From contig JBAIZL010000001.1 of assembly GCA_036971475.1 (NCBI GenBank), positions 79,310,873 through 79,374,872 of the forward strand: DNA of 64,000 bases, in the 5' to 3' direction. Position numbers and translations under genes: made by a program. Under the pieces are notes generated by a model, which was not told the DNA's origin, made no database searches, and worked only from the letters and a program-made list of their open reading frames with translations. The stretch's first letter is position 1, and the number at the start of each line of letters is the position of its first letter. The DNA comes from Prosapia bicincta (taxonomy: Eukaryota; Arthropoda; Insecta; Hemiptera; Cercopidae). Below are positions 30,515-43,027 of this stretch, piece after piece.

Positions 30515-32540
30515 GCAAATATATGACAATTACGATAGCTCCTATAATACTTATTATAGATCAACTCTAAGTGCACAATGCGAATCTATGGTCGATTCTG
30601 CGTTTATTATGCCTTTTAAATGAGAAATCCATTTTTTGTAGAAATCGCAAAATCCATGAACTATAATTCATTCATTTTTTTTAGAGCAAATATATGACAA
30701 TTGCGATAGCTCCTATAATACTTATTATAGATCACTTCTAAGAGCACAATGCGAATCTATGGTCGATTCTGCGTTTATTATGCCTTTTAAATGAGAAATC
30801 CATTTTTTGTAGATATCGCAAAATCCATGAACTATTCATGCATTTTTTTTAGAGCAAATATATGACAATTGCCATAGCTCCTATAATACTTATTATAGAT
30901 CACTTCTAAGAGCACAATGCGAATCTATGGTCGATTCTGCGTTTATTATGACTTTTAAATGAGAAATCCATTTTTTGTAGAAATCGCAAAATCCATGAAC
31001 TATAATTCATGCATTTTTTTTAGAGCAAATATATGACAATTGCGATAGCTCCTATAATACTTGTTATAGATCAACTCTAAGTGCACAATGCGAATCTATG
31101 GTCGATTCTGCGTTTATTATGCCTTTTAAATGAGAAATCCATTTTTTGTAGAAATCGCAAAATCCATGAACTATAGTTCATGCATTTTTTTAGAGCAAAT
31201 ATATGACAATTGCCATAGCTCCTATAATAATTATTATAGATCAATTCTAAGAGCACAATGCGAATCTATGGTCGATTCTGCGTTTATTATGCCTTTTAAA
31301 TGAGAAATCCATTTTTTGTAGAAATCGCAAAATCCATGAACTATTCATGCATTTTTTTTAGAGCAAATATATGACAATTGCGATAGCTCCTATAATACTT
31401 ATTATAGATCAACTCTAAGTGCACAATGCGAATCTATGGTCGATTCTGCGTTTATTATGCCTTTTAAATGAGAAATCCATTTTTTGTAGAAATCGCAAAA
31501 TCCATGAACTATAATTCATGCATTTTTTTTAGAGCAAATATATGACAATTACGATAGCTCCTATAATACTTATTATAGATCAACTCTAAGTGCACAATGC
31601 GAATCTATGGTCGATTCTGCGTTTATTATGCCTTTTAAATGAGAAATCCATTTTTTGTAGAAATCGCAAAATCCATGAACTATAATTCATTCATTTTTTT
31701 TAGAGCAAATATATGACAATTGCGATAGCTCCTATAATACTTATTATAGATCACTTCTAAGAGCACAATGCGAATCTATGGTCGATTCTGCGTTTATTAT
31801 GCCTTTTAAATGAGAAATCCATTTTTTGTAGAAATCGCAAAATCCATGAACTATTCATGCATTTTTTTTAGAGCAAATATATGACAATTGCCATAGCTCC
31901 TATAATACTTATTATAGATCACTTCTAAGAGCACAATGCGAATCTATGGTCGATTCTGCGTTTATTATGACTTTTAAATGAGAAATCCATTTTTTGTAGA
32001 AATCGCAAAATCCATGAACTATAATTCATGCATTTTTTTTAGAGCAAATATATGACAATTGCGATAGCTCCTATAATACTTGTTATAGATCAACTCTAAG
32101 TGCACAATGTGAATCTATGGTCGATTCTGCGTTTATTATGCCTTTTAAATGAGAAATCCATTTTTTGTAGAAATCGCAAAATCCATGAACTATAGTTCAT
32201 GCATTTTTTTAGAGCAAATATATGACAATTGCCATAGCTCCTATAATAATTATTATAGATCAATTCTAAGAGCACAATGCGAATCTATGGTCGATTCTGC
32301 GTTTATTATGCCTTTTAAATGAGAAATCCATTTTTTGTAGAAATCGCAAAATCCATGAACTATTCATGCATTTTTTTTAGAGCAAATATATGACAATTGC
32401 GATAGCTCCTATAATACTTATTATAGATCAACTCTAAGTGCACAATGCGAATCTATGGTCGATTCTGCGTTTATTATGCCTTTTAAATGAGAAATCCATT
32501 TTTTGTAGAAATCGCAAAATCCATGAACTATAATTCATTC
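30515..32540 (+). repeat. 6-monomer (1019 bp) higher-order repeat, two copies
   Basis: The rare TACGATAGCT variant is at 30531 and 31550, and TTGTTATAGA is at 31061 and 32080; both pairs are exactly 1019 bp apart. The order of the other variants between them also matches (ATCAACTCT, then ATCACTTCT, then GACTTTT, then the TAGTTCATG end, then ATAATAATTATT). The array here is an adjacent tandem duplication of six monomers. Confidence 0.82.
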
Positions 32541-34089
32541 ATTTTTTTTAGAGCAAATATATGACAATTGCCATAGCTCCTATAATACTTATTATAGATC
32601 ACTTCTAAGAGCACAATGCGAATCTATGGTCGATTCTGCGTTTATTATGCATTTTAAATGAGAAATCCATTTTTTGTAGAAATCGCAAAATCCATGAACT
32701 ATAATATATGCATTTTTTTTTGAGCAAATATATGACAATTGCGATAGCTCCTATAATACTTATTATAGATCAACTCTAAGTGCACAATGCGAATCTATGG
32801 ACGATTCTGCGTTTATTATGCCTTTTAACTGAGAAATCCATTTTTTGTAGAAATCGCAAAATCCATGAACTATAATTCATGCATTTTTTTTAGAGCAAAT
32901 ATATGACAATTGCGATAGCTCCTATAATACTTATTATAGATCTATTCTAAGATCACAATGCGAATCTATGGTCGAGTCTGCGTTTATTATGCCTTTTAAA
33001 TGAGAAATCCATTTTATGTAGAAATCGAAAAATCCATGAACTATAATTCATGCATTTTTTTTAGAGCAAATATATGACAATTGCCATAGCTCCTATAATA
33101 CTTATTATAGATCAATTCTAAGAGCCTAATGCGAATCTATGGTCGATTCTGCGTTTATTATGCCTTTTAAATGAGAAATCCATTTTTGTAGAAATCGCAA
33201 AATCCATGAACTATTATTCATGCATTTTTTTTAGAGCAAATATATGACAATTGCGATAGCTCCTATAATACTTATTATAGATCAATTCTAGATGCACAAT
33301 GCGAATCTATGGTCGATTCTGCGTTTATTATGCCTTTTAAATGAGAAATCCATTTTTTGTAGAAATCGCAAAATCCATGAACTATTCATGCATTTTTTTT
33401 AGAGCAAATATATGACAATTGCCATAGCTCCTATAATACTTATTATAGATCAATTCTAAGAGCACAATGCGAATCTATGGTCGATTCTGCGTTTGTTATG
33501 ACTTTTAAATGAGAAATCCATTTTTTGTAGAAATCGCAAAATCCATGAACTATAATTCATGCATTTTTTTTAGAGCAAATATATGACAATTGCGATAGCT
33601 CCTATAATACTTATTATAGATCAACTCTAAGTGCACAATGCGAATCTATGGTCGAGTCTGCGTTTATTATGCCTTTTAAATGAGAAATCCATTTTTTGTA
33701 GAAATCGCAAAATCCATGAACTATAATTCATTCATTTTTTTTAGAGCAAATATATGACAATTGCCATAGCTCCTATAATACTTATTATAGATCACTTCTA
33801 AGAGCACAATGCGAATCTATGGTCGATTCTGCGTTTATTATGCATTTTAAATGAGAAATCCATTTTTTGTAGAAATCGCAAAACCCATGAACTATAATTC
33901 ATGCATTTTTTTTAGAGCAAATATATGACAATTGCGATAGCTCCTATAATACTTATTATAGATCAATTCTAAGAGCACGATGCGAATATATGGTCGAATC
34001 TGCGTTTATTATGCCTTTTAACTGAGAAATCCATTTTTTGTAGAAATCGCAAAATCCATGAACTATAATTCATGCATTTTTTTTAGAGC

Positions 34090-35110
34090 AAATATATGAC
34101 AATTGCGATAGCTCCTATAATACTTATTATAGATCTATTCTAAGAGCACAATGCGAATCTATGGTCGAGTCTGCGTTTATTATGCCTTTTAAATGAGAAA
34201 TCCATTTTTTGTAGAAATCGCAAAATCCATGAACTATAATTCATGCATTTTTTTTAGAGCAAATATATGACAATTACGATAGCTCCTATAATACTTATTA
34301 TAGATCAACTCTAAGTGCACAATGCGAATCTATGGTCGATTCTGTGTTTATTATGCCTTTTAAATGAGAAATCCATTTTTTGTAGAAATTGCAAAATCTA
34401 TGAACTATAATTCATTCATTTTTTTTAGAGCAAATATATGACAATTGCGATAGCTCCTATAATACTTATTATAGATCTATTCTAAGAGCACAATGCGAAT
34501 CTATGGTCGAGTCTGCGTTTATTATGCCTTTTAAATGAGAAATCCATTTTTTGTAGAAATCGCAAAATCCATGAACTATAATTCATGCATTTTTTTTAGA
34601 GCAAATATATGACAATTGCGATAGCTCCTATAATACTTATTATAGATCAATTCTAAGAGCACAATGCGAATCTATGGTCGATTCTGCGTTTATTATGCCT
34701 TTTAAATGAGAAATCCATTTTTTGTAGAAATCGCAAAATCCATGAACTATAATTCATGCATTTTTTTAGAGCAAATATATGACAATTGCGATAGCTCCTA
34801 TAATACTTATTATAGATCAATTCTAAGAGCACAATGCGAATCTATGGTCGATTCTGCGTTTATTATGCCTTTTAAATGAGAAATCCATTTTTTGTAGAAA
34901 TCGCAAAATCCATGAACTATAATTCATGCATTTTTTTTAGAGCAAATATATGACAATTACGATAGCTCCTATAATACTTATTATAGATCAACTCTAAGTG
35001 CACAATGCGAATCTATGGTCGATTCTGTGTTTATTATGCCTTTTAAATGAGAAATCCATTTTTTGTAGAAATTGCAAAATCTATGAACTATAATTCATTC
35101 ATTTTTTTTA
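34090..35110 (+). repeat. 4-monomer (683 bp) satellite duplication around 34-35 kb
   Basis: CAATTACGAT occurs at 34271 and 34954, 683 bp apart. In both places it is followed by the otherwise rare changes GATTCTGTGTTTATT and ATTGCAAAATCTATG within the same monomer. Three private changes shared at a fixed offset indicate a local tandem duplication of four monomers. Confidence 0.75.
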
Positions 35111-37159
35111 GAGCAAATATATGACAATTGCGATAGCTCCTATAATACTTATTATAGATCAACTCTAAGTGCACAATGCGAATCTATGGTCGATTCTGCG
35201 TTTATTATGCCTTTTAAATGAGAAATCCATTTTTTGTAGAAATCGTAAAATCCATGAACTATAATTCATGCATTTTTATTAGAGCAAATATATGACAATT
35301 GCGATAGCTCCTATAATACTTATTATAGATCAATTCTAGGAGCACAATGCGAATCTATGGTCGATTCTGCGTTTATTATGCCTTTTAAATGAGAAATCCA
35401 TTTTTTGTAGAAATCGCAAAATCCATGAACTATAATTCATGCATTTTTTTTAGAGCAAATATATGACAATTGCGATAGCTCCTATAATACTTATTATAGA
35501 TCAATTCTAAGAGCACGATGCGAATATATGGTCGAATCTGCGATTATTATGCCTTTTAAATGAGAAATCCATTTTTTGTAGAAATCGCAAAATCCATGAA
35601 CTATAATTCATGCATTTTTTTTAGAGCAAATATATGACAATTGCGATAGCTCCTATAATACTTATTATAGATCAATTCTAAGAGCACAATGCGAATCTAT
35701 GGTCGATTCTGCGTTTATTATGCCTTTTAAATGAGAAATCCATTTTTTGTAGAAATCGCAAAATCCATGAACTATAATTCATGCATTTTTTTTAGAGCAA
35801 ATATATGACAATTGCGATAGCTCCTATAATACTTATTATAGATCAATTCTAAGAGCACAATGCGAATCTATGGTCGATTCTGCGTTTATTATGCCTTTTA
35901 AATCAGAAATCCATTTTTTGTAGAAATCGCAAAATCCATGAACTATAATTCATGCATTTTTTTAGAGCAAATATATGACAATTGCGATAGCTCCTATAAT
36001 ACTTATTATAGATCAATTCTAAGAGCACAATGCGAATCTATGGTCGATTCTGCGTTTATTATGCCTTTTAAATGAGAAATCCATTTTTTGTAGAAATCGC
36101 AAAATCCATGAACTATAATTCATGCATTTTTTTTAGAGCAAATATATGACAATTACGATAGCTCCTATAATACTTATTATAGATCAACTCTAAGTGCACA
36201 ATGCGAATCTATGGTCGATTCTGCGTTTATTATGCCTTTTAAATGAGAAATCCATTTTTTGTAGAAATCGCAAAATCCATGAACTATAATTCATTCTTTT
36301 TTTTTAGAGCAAATATATGACAATTGCAATAGCTCCTATAATACTTATTAAAGATCAACTCTAAGTGCACAATGCGAATCTATGGTCGATTCTGCGTTTA
36401 TTATGCCTTTTAAATGAGAAATCCATTTTTTGTAGAAATCGCAAAATCCATGAACTATAATTCATTCATTTTTTTTAGAGCAAATATATGACAATTGCCA
36501 TAGCTCCTATAATACTTATTATAGATCACTTCGAAGAGCACAATGCGAATCTATGGGCGATTCTGCGTTTATTATGCCTTTTAAATGAGAAATCCATTTT
36601 TTGTAGAAATCGCAAAATCCATGAACTATAATTCATGCATTTTTTTTAGAGCAAATATATGACAATTGCGATAGCTCCTATAATACTTATTATTGATCAA
36701 TTCTAAGAGCACGATGCGAATATATGGTCGAATCTGCGTTTATTATGCCTTTTAAATGAGAAATCCATTTTTTGTAGAAATCGCAAAATCCATGAACTAT
36801 AATTCATGCATTTTTTTTAGAGCAAACATATGACAATTGCGATAGCTCCTATAATACTTATTATAGATCAATTCTAGGAGCACAATGCGAATCTATGGTC
36901 GATTCTGCGTTTATTATGCCTTTTAAATGAGAAATCGATTTTTTGTAGAAATCGCAAAATCCATGAACTATAATTCATGCATTTTTTTTAGAGCAAATAT
37001 ATGACAATTGCCATAGCTCCTATAATACTTATTATAGATCAATTCTAAGAGCCTAATGCGAATCTATGGTCGATTCTGCGTTTATTATGCCTTTTAAATG
37101 AGAAATCCATTTTTTGTAGAAATCGCAAAATCCATGAACTATTCATGCATTTTTTTTAG

Positions 37160-40100
37160 AGCAAATATATGACAATTGCCATAGCTCCTATAATACTTAT
37201 TATAGATCACTTCTAAGAGCACAATGCGAATCTATGGTCGATTCTGCGTTTATTATGACTTTTAAATGAGAAATCCATTTTTTGTAGAAATCGCAAAATC
37301 CATGAACTATAATTCATGCATTTTTTAAGAGAAAATATATGACAATTGCGATAGCTCCTATAATACTTATTATAGATCAATTCTAAGTGCACAATGCGAA
37401 TCTATGGTCGATTCTGCGTTTATTATGCCTTTTAAATGAGAAATCCATTTTTTGTAGAAATCGCAAAATCCATGAACTATAATTCATGCATTTTTATTAG
37501 AGCAAATATATGACAATTGCGATAGCTCCTATAATACTTATTATAGATCAATTCTAGGAGCACAATGCGTATCTATGGTCGAATCTGCGTTTATTATGCC
37601 TTTTAAATGAGAAATCCATTTTTTGTAGAAATCGCAAAATCCATGAACTATAATTCATGCATTTTTTTTAGAGCAAATATATGACAATTGCGATAGCTCC
37701 TATAATACTTATTATAGATCAACTCTAAGTGCACAATGCGAATCTATGGTCGATTCTGCGTTTATTTTGCCTTTTAAATGAGAAATCCATTTTTTGTAGA
37801 AATCGCAAAATCCATGAACTATAGTTCATGCATTTTTTTAGAGCAAATATATGACAATTGCCATAGCTCCTATAATAATTATTATAGATCAATTCTAAGA
37901 GCACAATGCGAATCTATGGTCGATTCTGCGTTTTTTATGCCTTTTAAATGAGAAATCCATTTTTTGTAGAAATCGCAAAATCCATGAACTATAATTCATT
38001 CATTTTTTTTAGAGCAAATATATGACAATTGCCATAGCTCCTATAATACTTATTATAGATCACTTCGAAGAGCACAATGCGAATCTATGGGCGATTCTGC
38101 GTTTATTATGCCTTTTAAATGAGAAATCCATTTTTTGTAGAAATCGCAAAATCCATGAACTATAATTCATGCATTTTTTTTAGAGCAAATATATGACAAT
38201 TGCGATAGCTCCTATAATACTTATTATAGATCAATTCTAGATGCACAATGCGAATCTATGGTCGATTCTGCGTTTATTATGCCTTTTAAATGAGAAATCC
38301 ATTTTTTGTAGAAATCGCAAAATCCATGAACTATAGTTCATGCATTTTTTTAGAGCAAATATATGACAATTGCGATAGCTCCTAATTTAATTATTATAGA
38401 TCAATTCTAAGAGCACAATGCGAATCTATGGTCGATTCTGCGTTTATTATGCCTTTTAAATGAGAAATCCATTTTTTGTAGAAATCGCAAAATCCATGAA
38501 CTATTCATGCATTTTTTTTAGAGCAAATATATGACAATTGCCATAGCTCCTATAATACTTATTATAGATCACTTCTAAGAGCACAATGCGAATCTATGGT
38601 CGATTCTGCGTTTATTATGACTTTTAAATGAGAAATCCATTTTTTGTAGAAATCGCAAAATCCATGAACTATAATTCATGCATTTTTTAAGAGAAAATAT
38701 ATGACAATTGCGATAGCTCCTATAATACTTATTATAGATCAATTCTAAGTGCACAATGCGAATCTATGGTCGATTCTGCGTTTATTATGCCTTTTAAATG
38801 AGAAATCCATTTTTTGTAGAAATCGCAAAATCCATGAACTATAATTCATGCATTTGTTTTAGAGCAAATATATGACAATTGCGATAGCTCCTATAATACT
38901 TATTATAGATCAACTCTAAGTGCACAATGCGAATCTATGGTCGATTCTGCGTTTATTTTGCCTTTTAAATGAGAAATCCATTTTTTGTAGAAATCGCAAA
39001 ATCCATGAACTATAGTTCATGCATTTTTTTAGAGCAAATATATGACAATTGCCATAGCTCCTATAATAATTATTATAGATCAATTCTAAGAGCACAATGC
39101 GAATCTATGGTCGATTCTGCGTTTATTATGCCTTTTAAATGAGAAATCCATTTTTTGTAGAAATCGCAAAATCCATGAACTATTCATGCATTTTTTTTAG
39201 AGCAAATATATGACAATTGCCATAGCTCCTATAATACTTATTATAGATCAATTCTAAGTGCACAATGCGAATCTATGGTCGATTCTGCGTTTATTATGCC
39301 TTTTAAATGAGAAATCCATTTTTTGTAGAAATCGCAAAATCCATGAACTATAATTCATGCATTTTTTTTAGAGCAAATATATGACAATTGCAATAGCTCC
39401 TACAATACTTATTATAGATCAATTCTAAGAGCACAATTCGAATCTATGGTCGATTCTGCGATTATTATGCCTTTTAAATGAGAAATCCATTTTTTGTAGA
39501 AATCGCAAAATCCATGAACTATAATTCATGCATTTTTTTTAGAGCAAATATATGACAATTGCGATAGCTCCTATAATACTTATTATAGATCAATTCTAGA
39601 TGCACAATGCGAATCTATGGTCGATTTTGCGTTTATTATGCCTTTTAAATGAGAAAAATATTTTTTGTAGAAATCGCAAAATCCATGAACTATATATAAT
39701 TCATGAATTGTTTTTAGAGCAAATATATGACAATTGCGATAGCTCCTATAATACTTATTATAGATCAATTCTAAGTGCACAATGCGATACTATGGTCGAT
39801 TCTGCGTTTATTATGCCTTTTAAATGAGAAATCCATTTTTTGTAGAAATCGCAAAATCCATGAACTATAATTCATGCATTTTTTTTAGAGCAAATATATG
39901 ACAATTGCCATAGCTCCTATAATACTTATTATAGATCACTTCTAAGAGCACAATGCGAATCTATGGTCGATTCTGCGTTTATTATGACTTTTAAATGAGA
40001 AATCCATTTTTTGTAGAAATCGCAAAATCCATGAACTATAGTTCATGCATTTTTTTAGAGCAAATATATGACAATTGCGATAGCTCCTATAATAATTATT

Positions 40101-42060
40101 ATAGATCAATTCTAAGAGCACAATGCGAATCTATGGTCGATTCTGCGTTTATTATGCCTTTTAAATGAGAAATCCATTTTTTGTAGAAATCGCAAAATCC
40201 ATGAACTATTCATGCATTTTTTTTAGAGCAAATATATGACAATTGCCATAGCTCCTATAATACTTATTATAGATCACTTCTAAGAGCACAATGCGAATCT
40301 ATGGTCGATTCTGCGTTTATTATGACTTTTAAATGAGAAATCCATTTTTTGTAGAAATCGCAAAATCCATGAACTATAATTCATGCATTTTTTAAGAGAA
40401 AATATATGACAATTGCGATAGCTCCTATAATACTTATTATAGATCAATTCTAAGTGCACAATGCGAATCTATGGTCGATTCTGCGTTTATTATGCCTTTT
40501 AAATGAGAAATCCATTTTTTGTAGAAATCGCAAAATCCATGAACTATAATTCATGCATTTTTATTAGAGCAAATATATGACAATTGCGATAGCTCCTATA
40601 ATACTTATTATAGATCAATTCTAGGAGCACAATGCGAATCTATGTTCGAATCTGCGTTTATTATGCCTTTTAAATGAGAAATCCATTTTTTGTAGAAATC
40701 GCAAAATCCATGAACTATAATTCATGCATTTTTTTTAGAGCAAATATATGACAATTGCGATAGCTCCTATAATACTTATTATAGATCAACTCTAAGTGCA
40801 CAATGCGAATCTATGGTCGATTCTGCGTTTATTTTGCCTTTTAAATGAGAAATCCATTTTTTGTAGAAATCGCAAAATCCATGAACTATAGTTCATGCAT
40901 TTTTTTAGAGCAAATATATGACAATTGCCATAGCTCCTATAATAATTATTATAGATCAATTCTAAGAGCACAATGCGAATCTATGGTCGATTCTGCGTTT
41001 ATTATGCCTTTTAAATGAGAAATCCATTTTTTGTAGAAATCGCAAAATCCATGAACTATTCATGCATTTTTTTTAGAGCAAATATATGACAATTGCCATA
41101 GCTCCTATAATACTTATTATAGATCAATTCTAAGTGCACAATGCGAATCTATGGTCGATTCTGCGTTTATTATGCCTTTTAAATGAGAAATGCATTTTTT
41201 GTAGAAATCGCAAAATCCATGAACTATAATTCATGCATTTTTTTTAGAGCAAATATATGACAATTGCAATAGCTCCTACAATACTTATTATAGATCAATT
41301 CTAAGAGCACAATTCGAATCTATGGTCGATTCTGCGTTTATTATGCCTTTTAAATGAGAAATCCATTTTTTGTAGAAATCGCAAAATCCATGAACTATAA
41401 TTCATGCATTTTTTTTAGAGCAAATATATGACAATTGCGATAGCTCCTATAATACTTATTATAGATCATTTCTAGGAGCACAATGCGAATCTATGTTCGA
41501 ATCTGCGTTTATTATGCCTTTTAAATGAGAAATCCATTTTTTGTAGAAATCGCAAAATCCATGAACTATAATTCATGCATTTTTTTTAGAGCAAATATAT
41601 GACAATTGCGATAGCTCCTATAATACTTATTATAGATCAACTCTAAGTGCACAATGCGAATCTATGGTCGATTCTGCGTTTATTTTGCCTTTTAAATGAG
41701 AAATCCATTTTTTGTAGAAATCGCAAAATCCATGAACTATAGTTCATGCATTTTTTTAGAGCAAATATATGACAATTGCGATAGCTCCTATAATACTTAT
41801 TATAGATCAATTCTAGATGCACAATGCGAATCTATGGTCGATTCTGCGTTTATTATGCCTTTTAAATGAGAAAAATATTTTTTGTAGAAATCGCAAAATC
41901 CATGAACTATATATAATTCATGAATTGTTTTTAGAGCAAATATATGACAATTGCGATAGCTCCTATAATACTTATTATAGATCAATTCTAAGTGCACAAT
42001 GCGATACTATGGTCGATTCTGCGTTTATTATGCCTTTTAAATGAGAAATCCATTTTTTGT
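37160..42060 (+). repeat. Overlapping 1876-bp and 2217-bp higher-order repeats near the array edge
   Basis: TTTATTTTGC recurs at 37761, 38952, 40828 and 41679 (offsets 1191, 1876 and 851 bp, or about 7, 11 and 5 monomers). The CAATAGCTCCTACAATA variant is at 39391 and 41267, again 1876 bp apart. An unusual monomer with an enlarged dyad spacer (CTATATATAA) and a GAATTG leader recurs about 2217 bp apart (near 39690 and 41907), which is 1876 plus two monomers. The second copy therefore seems to have gained two monomers after the 11-mer duplication. Confidence 0.78.
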
Positions 42061-42669
42061 AGAAATCGCAAAATCCATGAACTATAATTCATGCATTTTT
42101 TTTAGAGCAAATATATGACAATTGCCATAGCTCCTATAATACTTATTATAGATCACTTCTAAGAGCACAATGCGAATCTATGGTCGATTCTGCGTTTATT
42201 ATGACTTTTAAATGAGAAATCCATTTTTTGTAGAAATCGCAAAATCCATGAACTATAATTCATGCATTTTTTTTAGAGCAAATATATGACAATTGCGATA
42301 GCTCCTATAATACTTATTATAGATCAACTCTAAGTGCACAATGCGAATCTATGGTCGATTCTGCGTTTATTATGCCTTTTAAATGAGAAATTTCTTGATC
42401 TAATGAATCTGCTACAATACCAGACCATTGACATTTTAACTTTGCTAGGACTTTACCAGAATCCTATCTTCTTTAGCGCGAAGTTTCTTATACTACTTAC
42501 AATGTAGGACAATAGTTTATTAACTGAAAAAAGGAATATTTTTGCAAATTGTGTCGAAAAGGTCACTTTCTCAACATTAAGAATGGTAATTATTTCAGGC
42601 GTTTTCCCTGAGATTATATTAAGTTCTGCCTAGAACCTTGCGGCTTAGTACTCTATAAGCCCTCGGGGA

Positions 42670-42745
42670 TTGAGTGGCCGATATCGTCTAATCGACTGAC
42701 CTTTCAGACAAGGACAACAGCTGAATCCTAGGTGTAGGGATTTTA
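42670..42745 (+). mobile_element. Possible tRNA-derived SINE head (degenerate)
   Basis: GAGTGGCCGATATCGTCTAA followed by a CTGA...TCAG stem resembles the A-box and D-arm region of tRNA-Ser/Leu-derived SINEs. About 40 bases later CTGAATCCTAG resembles a decayed B-box and T-arm. The order and approximate spacing fit an RNA polymerase III head, but the anticodon and T-arm regions are degenerate, so it is not a functional tRNA gene. The body, tail and target duplications of a SINE were not identified. It could also be chance similarity. Confidence 0.35.
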
Positions 42746-43017
42746 TAAACGCCTTACATTTCTGTATAGCACTCAATTTTCTTCCAGCTTTTATCTAACC
42801 AATATTGCAGAATATATGAAAAAAAAATTCTTTATTGAAAAGGTTTTAATCAGTATTTTTATATTTCCAAACCACTTTAGTTTTAAAACAATTGTATTTA
42901 ATTTTCCATTACATAAGGTTAAATTTTTAATGTCCTGTCCTTGATATTATACATTTCTAGAAACAATATGTTAGAAGAAAACAATCATTACAAGAATAAA
43001 ATTATTTAACACTTTCA

Positions 43018-43027
43018 CCTCTTACAC
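43018..43027. repeat. Left target-site duplication of the retrotransposon (CCTCTTACAC)
   Basis: CCTCTTACAC here is repeated exactly at 44111-44120. The left copy sits just before the first coding-like sequence and the right copy directly after the (CAA)n tail, the arrangement expected for insertion by target-primed reverse transcription. Confidence 0.8.

Larger units (their letters stand above)
1..42391 (+). repeat. Satellite DNA array, monomer about 170-171 bp, about 249 tandem copies
   Basis: The same unit repeats head to tail from base 1 to about 42391 with no inversion and no inserted element that I can see. Successive copies of the landmark ATATATGACA start at 11, 181, 352 and 523, giving a 170-171 bp period; copies with a shorter dyad loop are about 3 bp shorter. 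The first unit has 51 G+C in 170 bases (30%). It has four CpGs, or five in copies reading GCGATAG rather than GCCATAG, so CpG is not depleted. Variable sites define recurrent types: GCCATAG/GCGATAG; ATCAATTCT/ATCACTTCT/ATCAACTCT; AAGAGCAC/AAGTGCAC/AGGAGCAC/AGATGCAC/AAGAGCCTA; GACTTTT/GCCTTTT/GCATTTT; and several spacer sequences in the dyad near the end of the unit. No open reading frame is conserved across copies. The array continues off the left edge, so its true size is unknown. A centromeric or pericentromeric role is inference only. Confidence 0.98.
42392..43027. other. Non-satellite spacer between the array and the retrotransposon
   Basis: The satellite stops inside a monomer after AAATGAGAAAT, and unrelated sequence follows. 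The stretch is AT-rich apart from a more balanced part at about 42600-42760 that holds a tRNA-like segment, annotated separately. The reading frame of the downstream RNase H sequence stays open back to a stop at 42972-42974, but it loses coding character before the target-site repeat at 43018. No gene is seen. Confidence 0.6.

Noticed and set aside
25451..42044. Repeated ORFs of about 60-75 codons on both strands inside the satellite
   Set aside because: They arise from particular combinations of monomer variants, are broken in most copies, overlap on both strands and show no codon bias or domain.
1..42391. CRISPR array
   Set aside because: The repeats are contiguous with no unique spacers and are far longer than CRISPR repeats, and the context is eukaryotic.
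1..42391. CENP-B box in the satellite monomer
   Set aside because: I looked for the TTCG...CGGG pattern in both orientations and found no CGGG in the monomer.
1..42391. Primate alpha satellite
   Set aside because: Only the monomer length is similar; the sequence does not resemble it.
42975..43027. Extending the RNase H coding region upstream to the stop at 42972
   Set aside because: The frame is open, but the sequence before the target-site duplication is AT-rich flank, not element.
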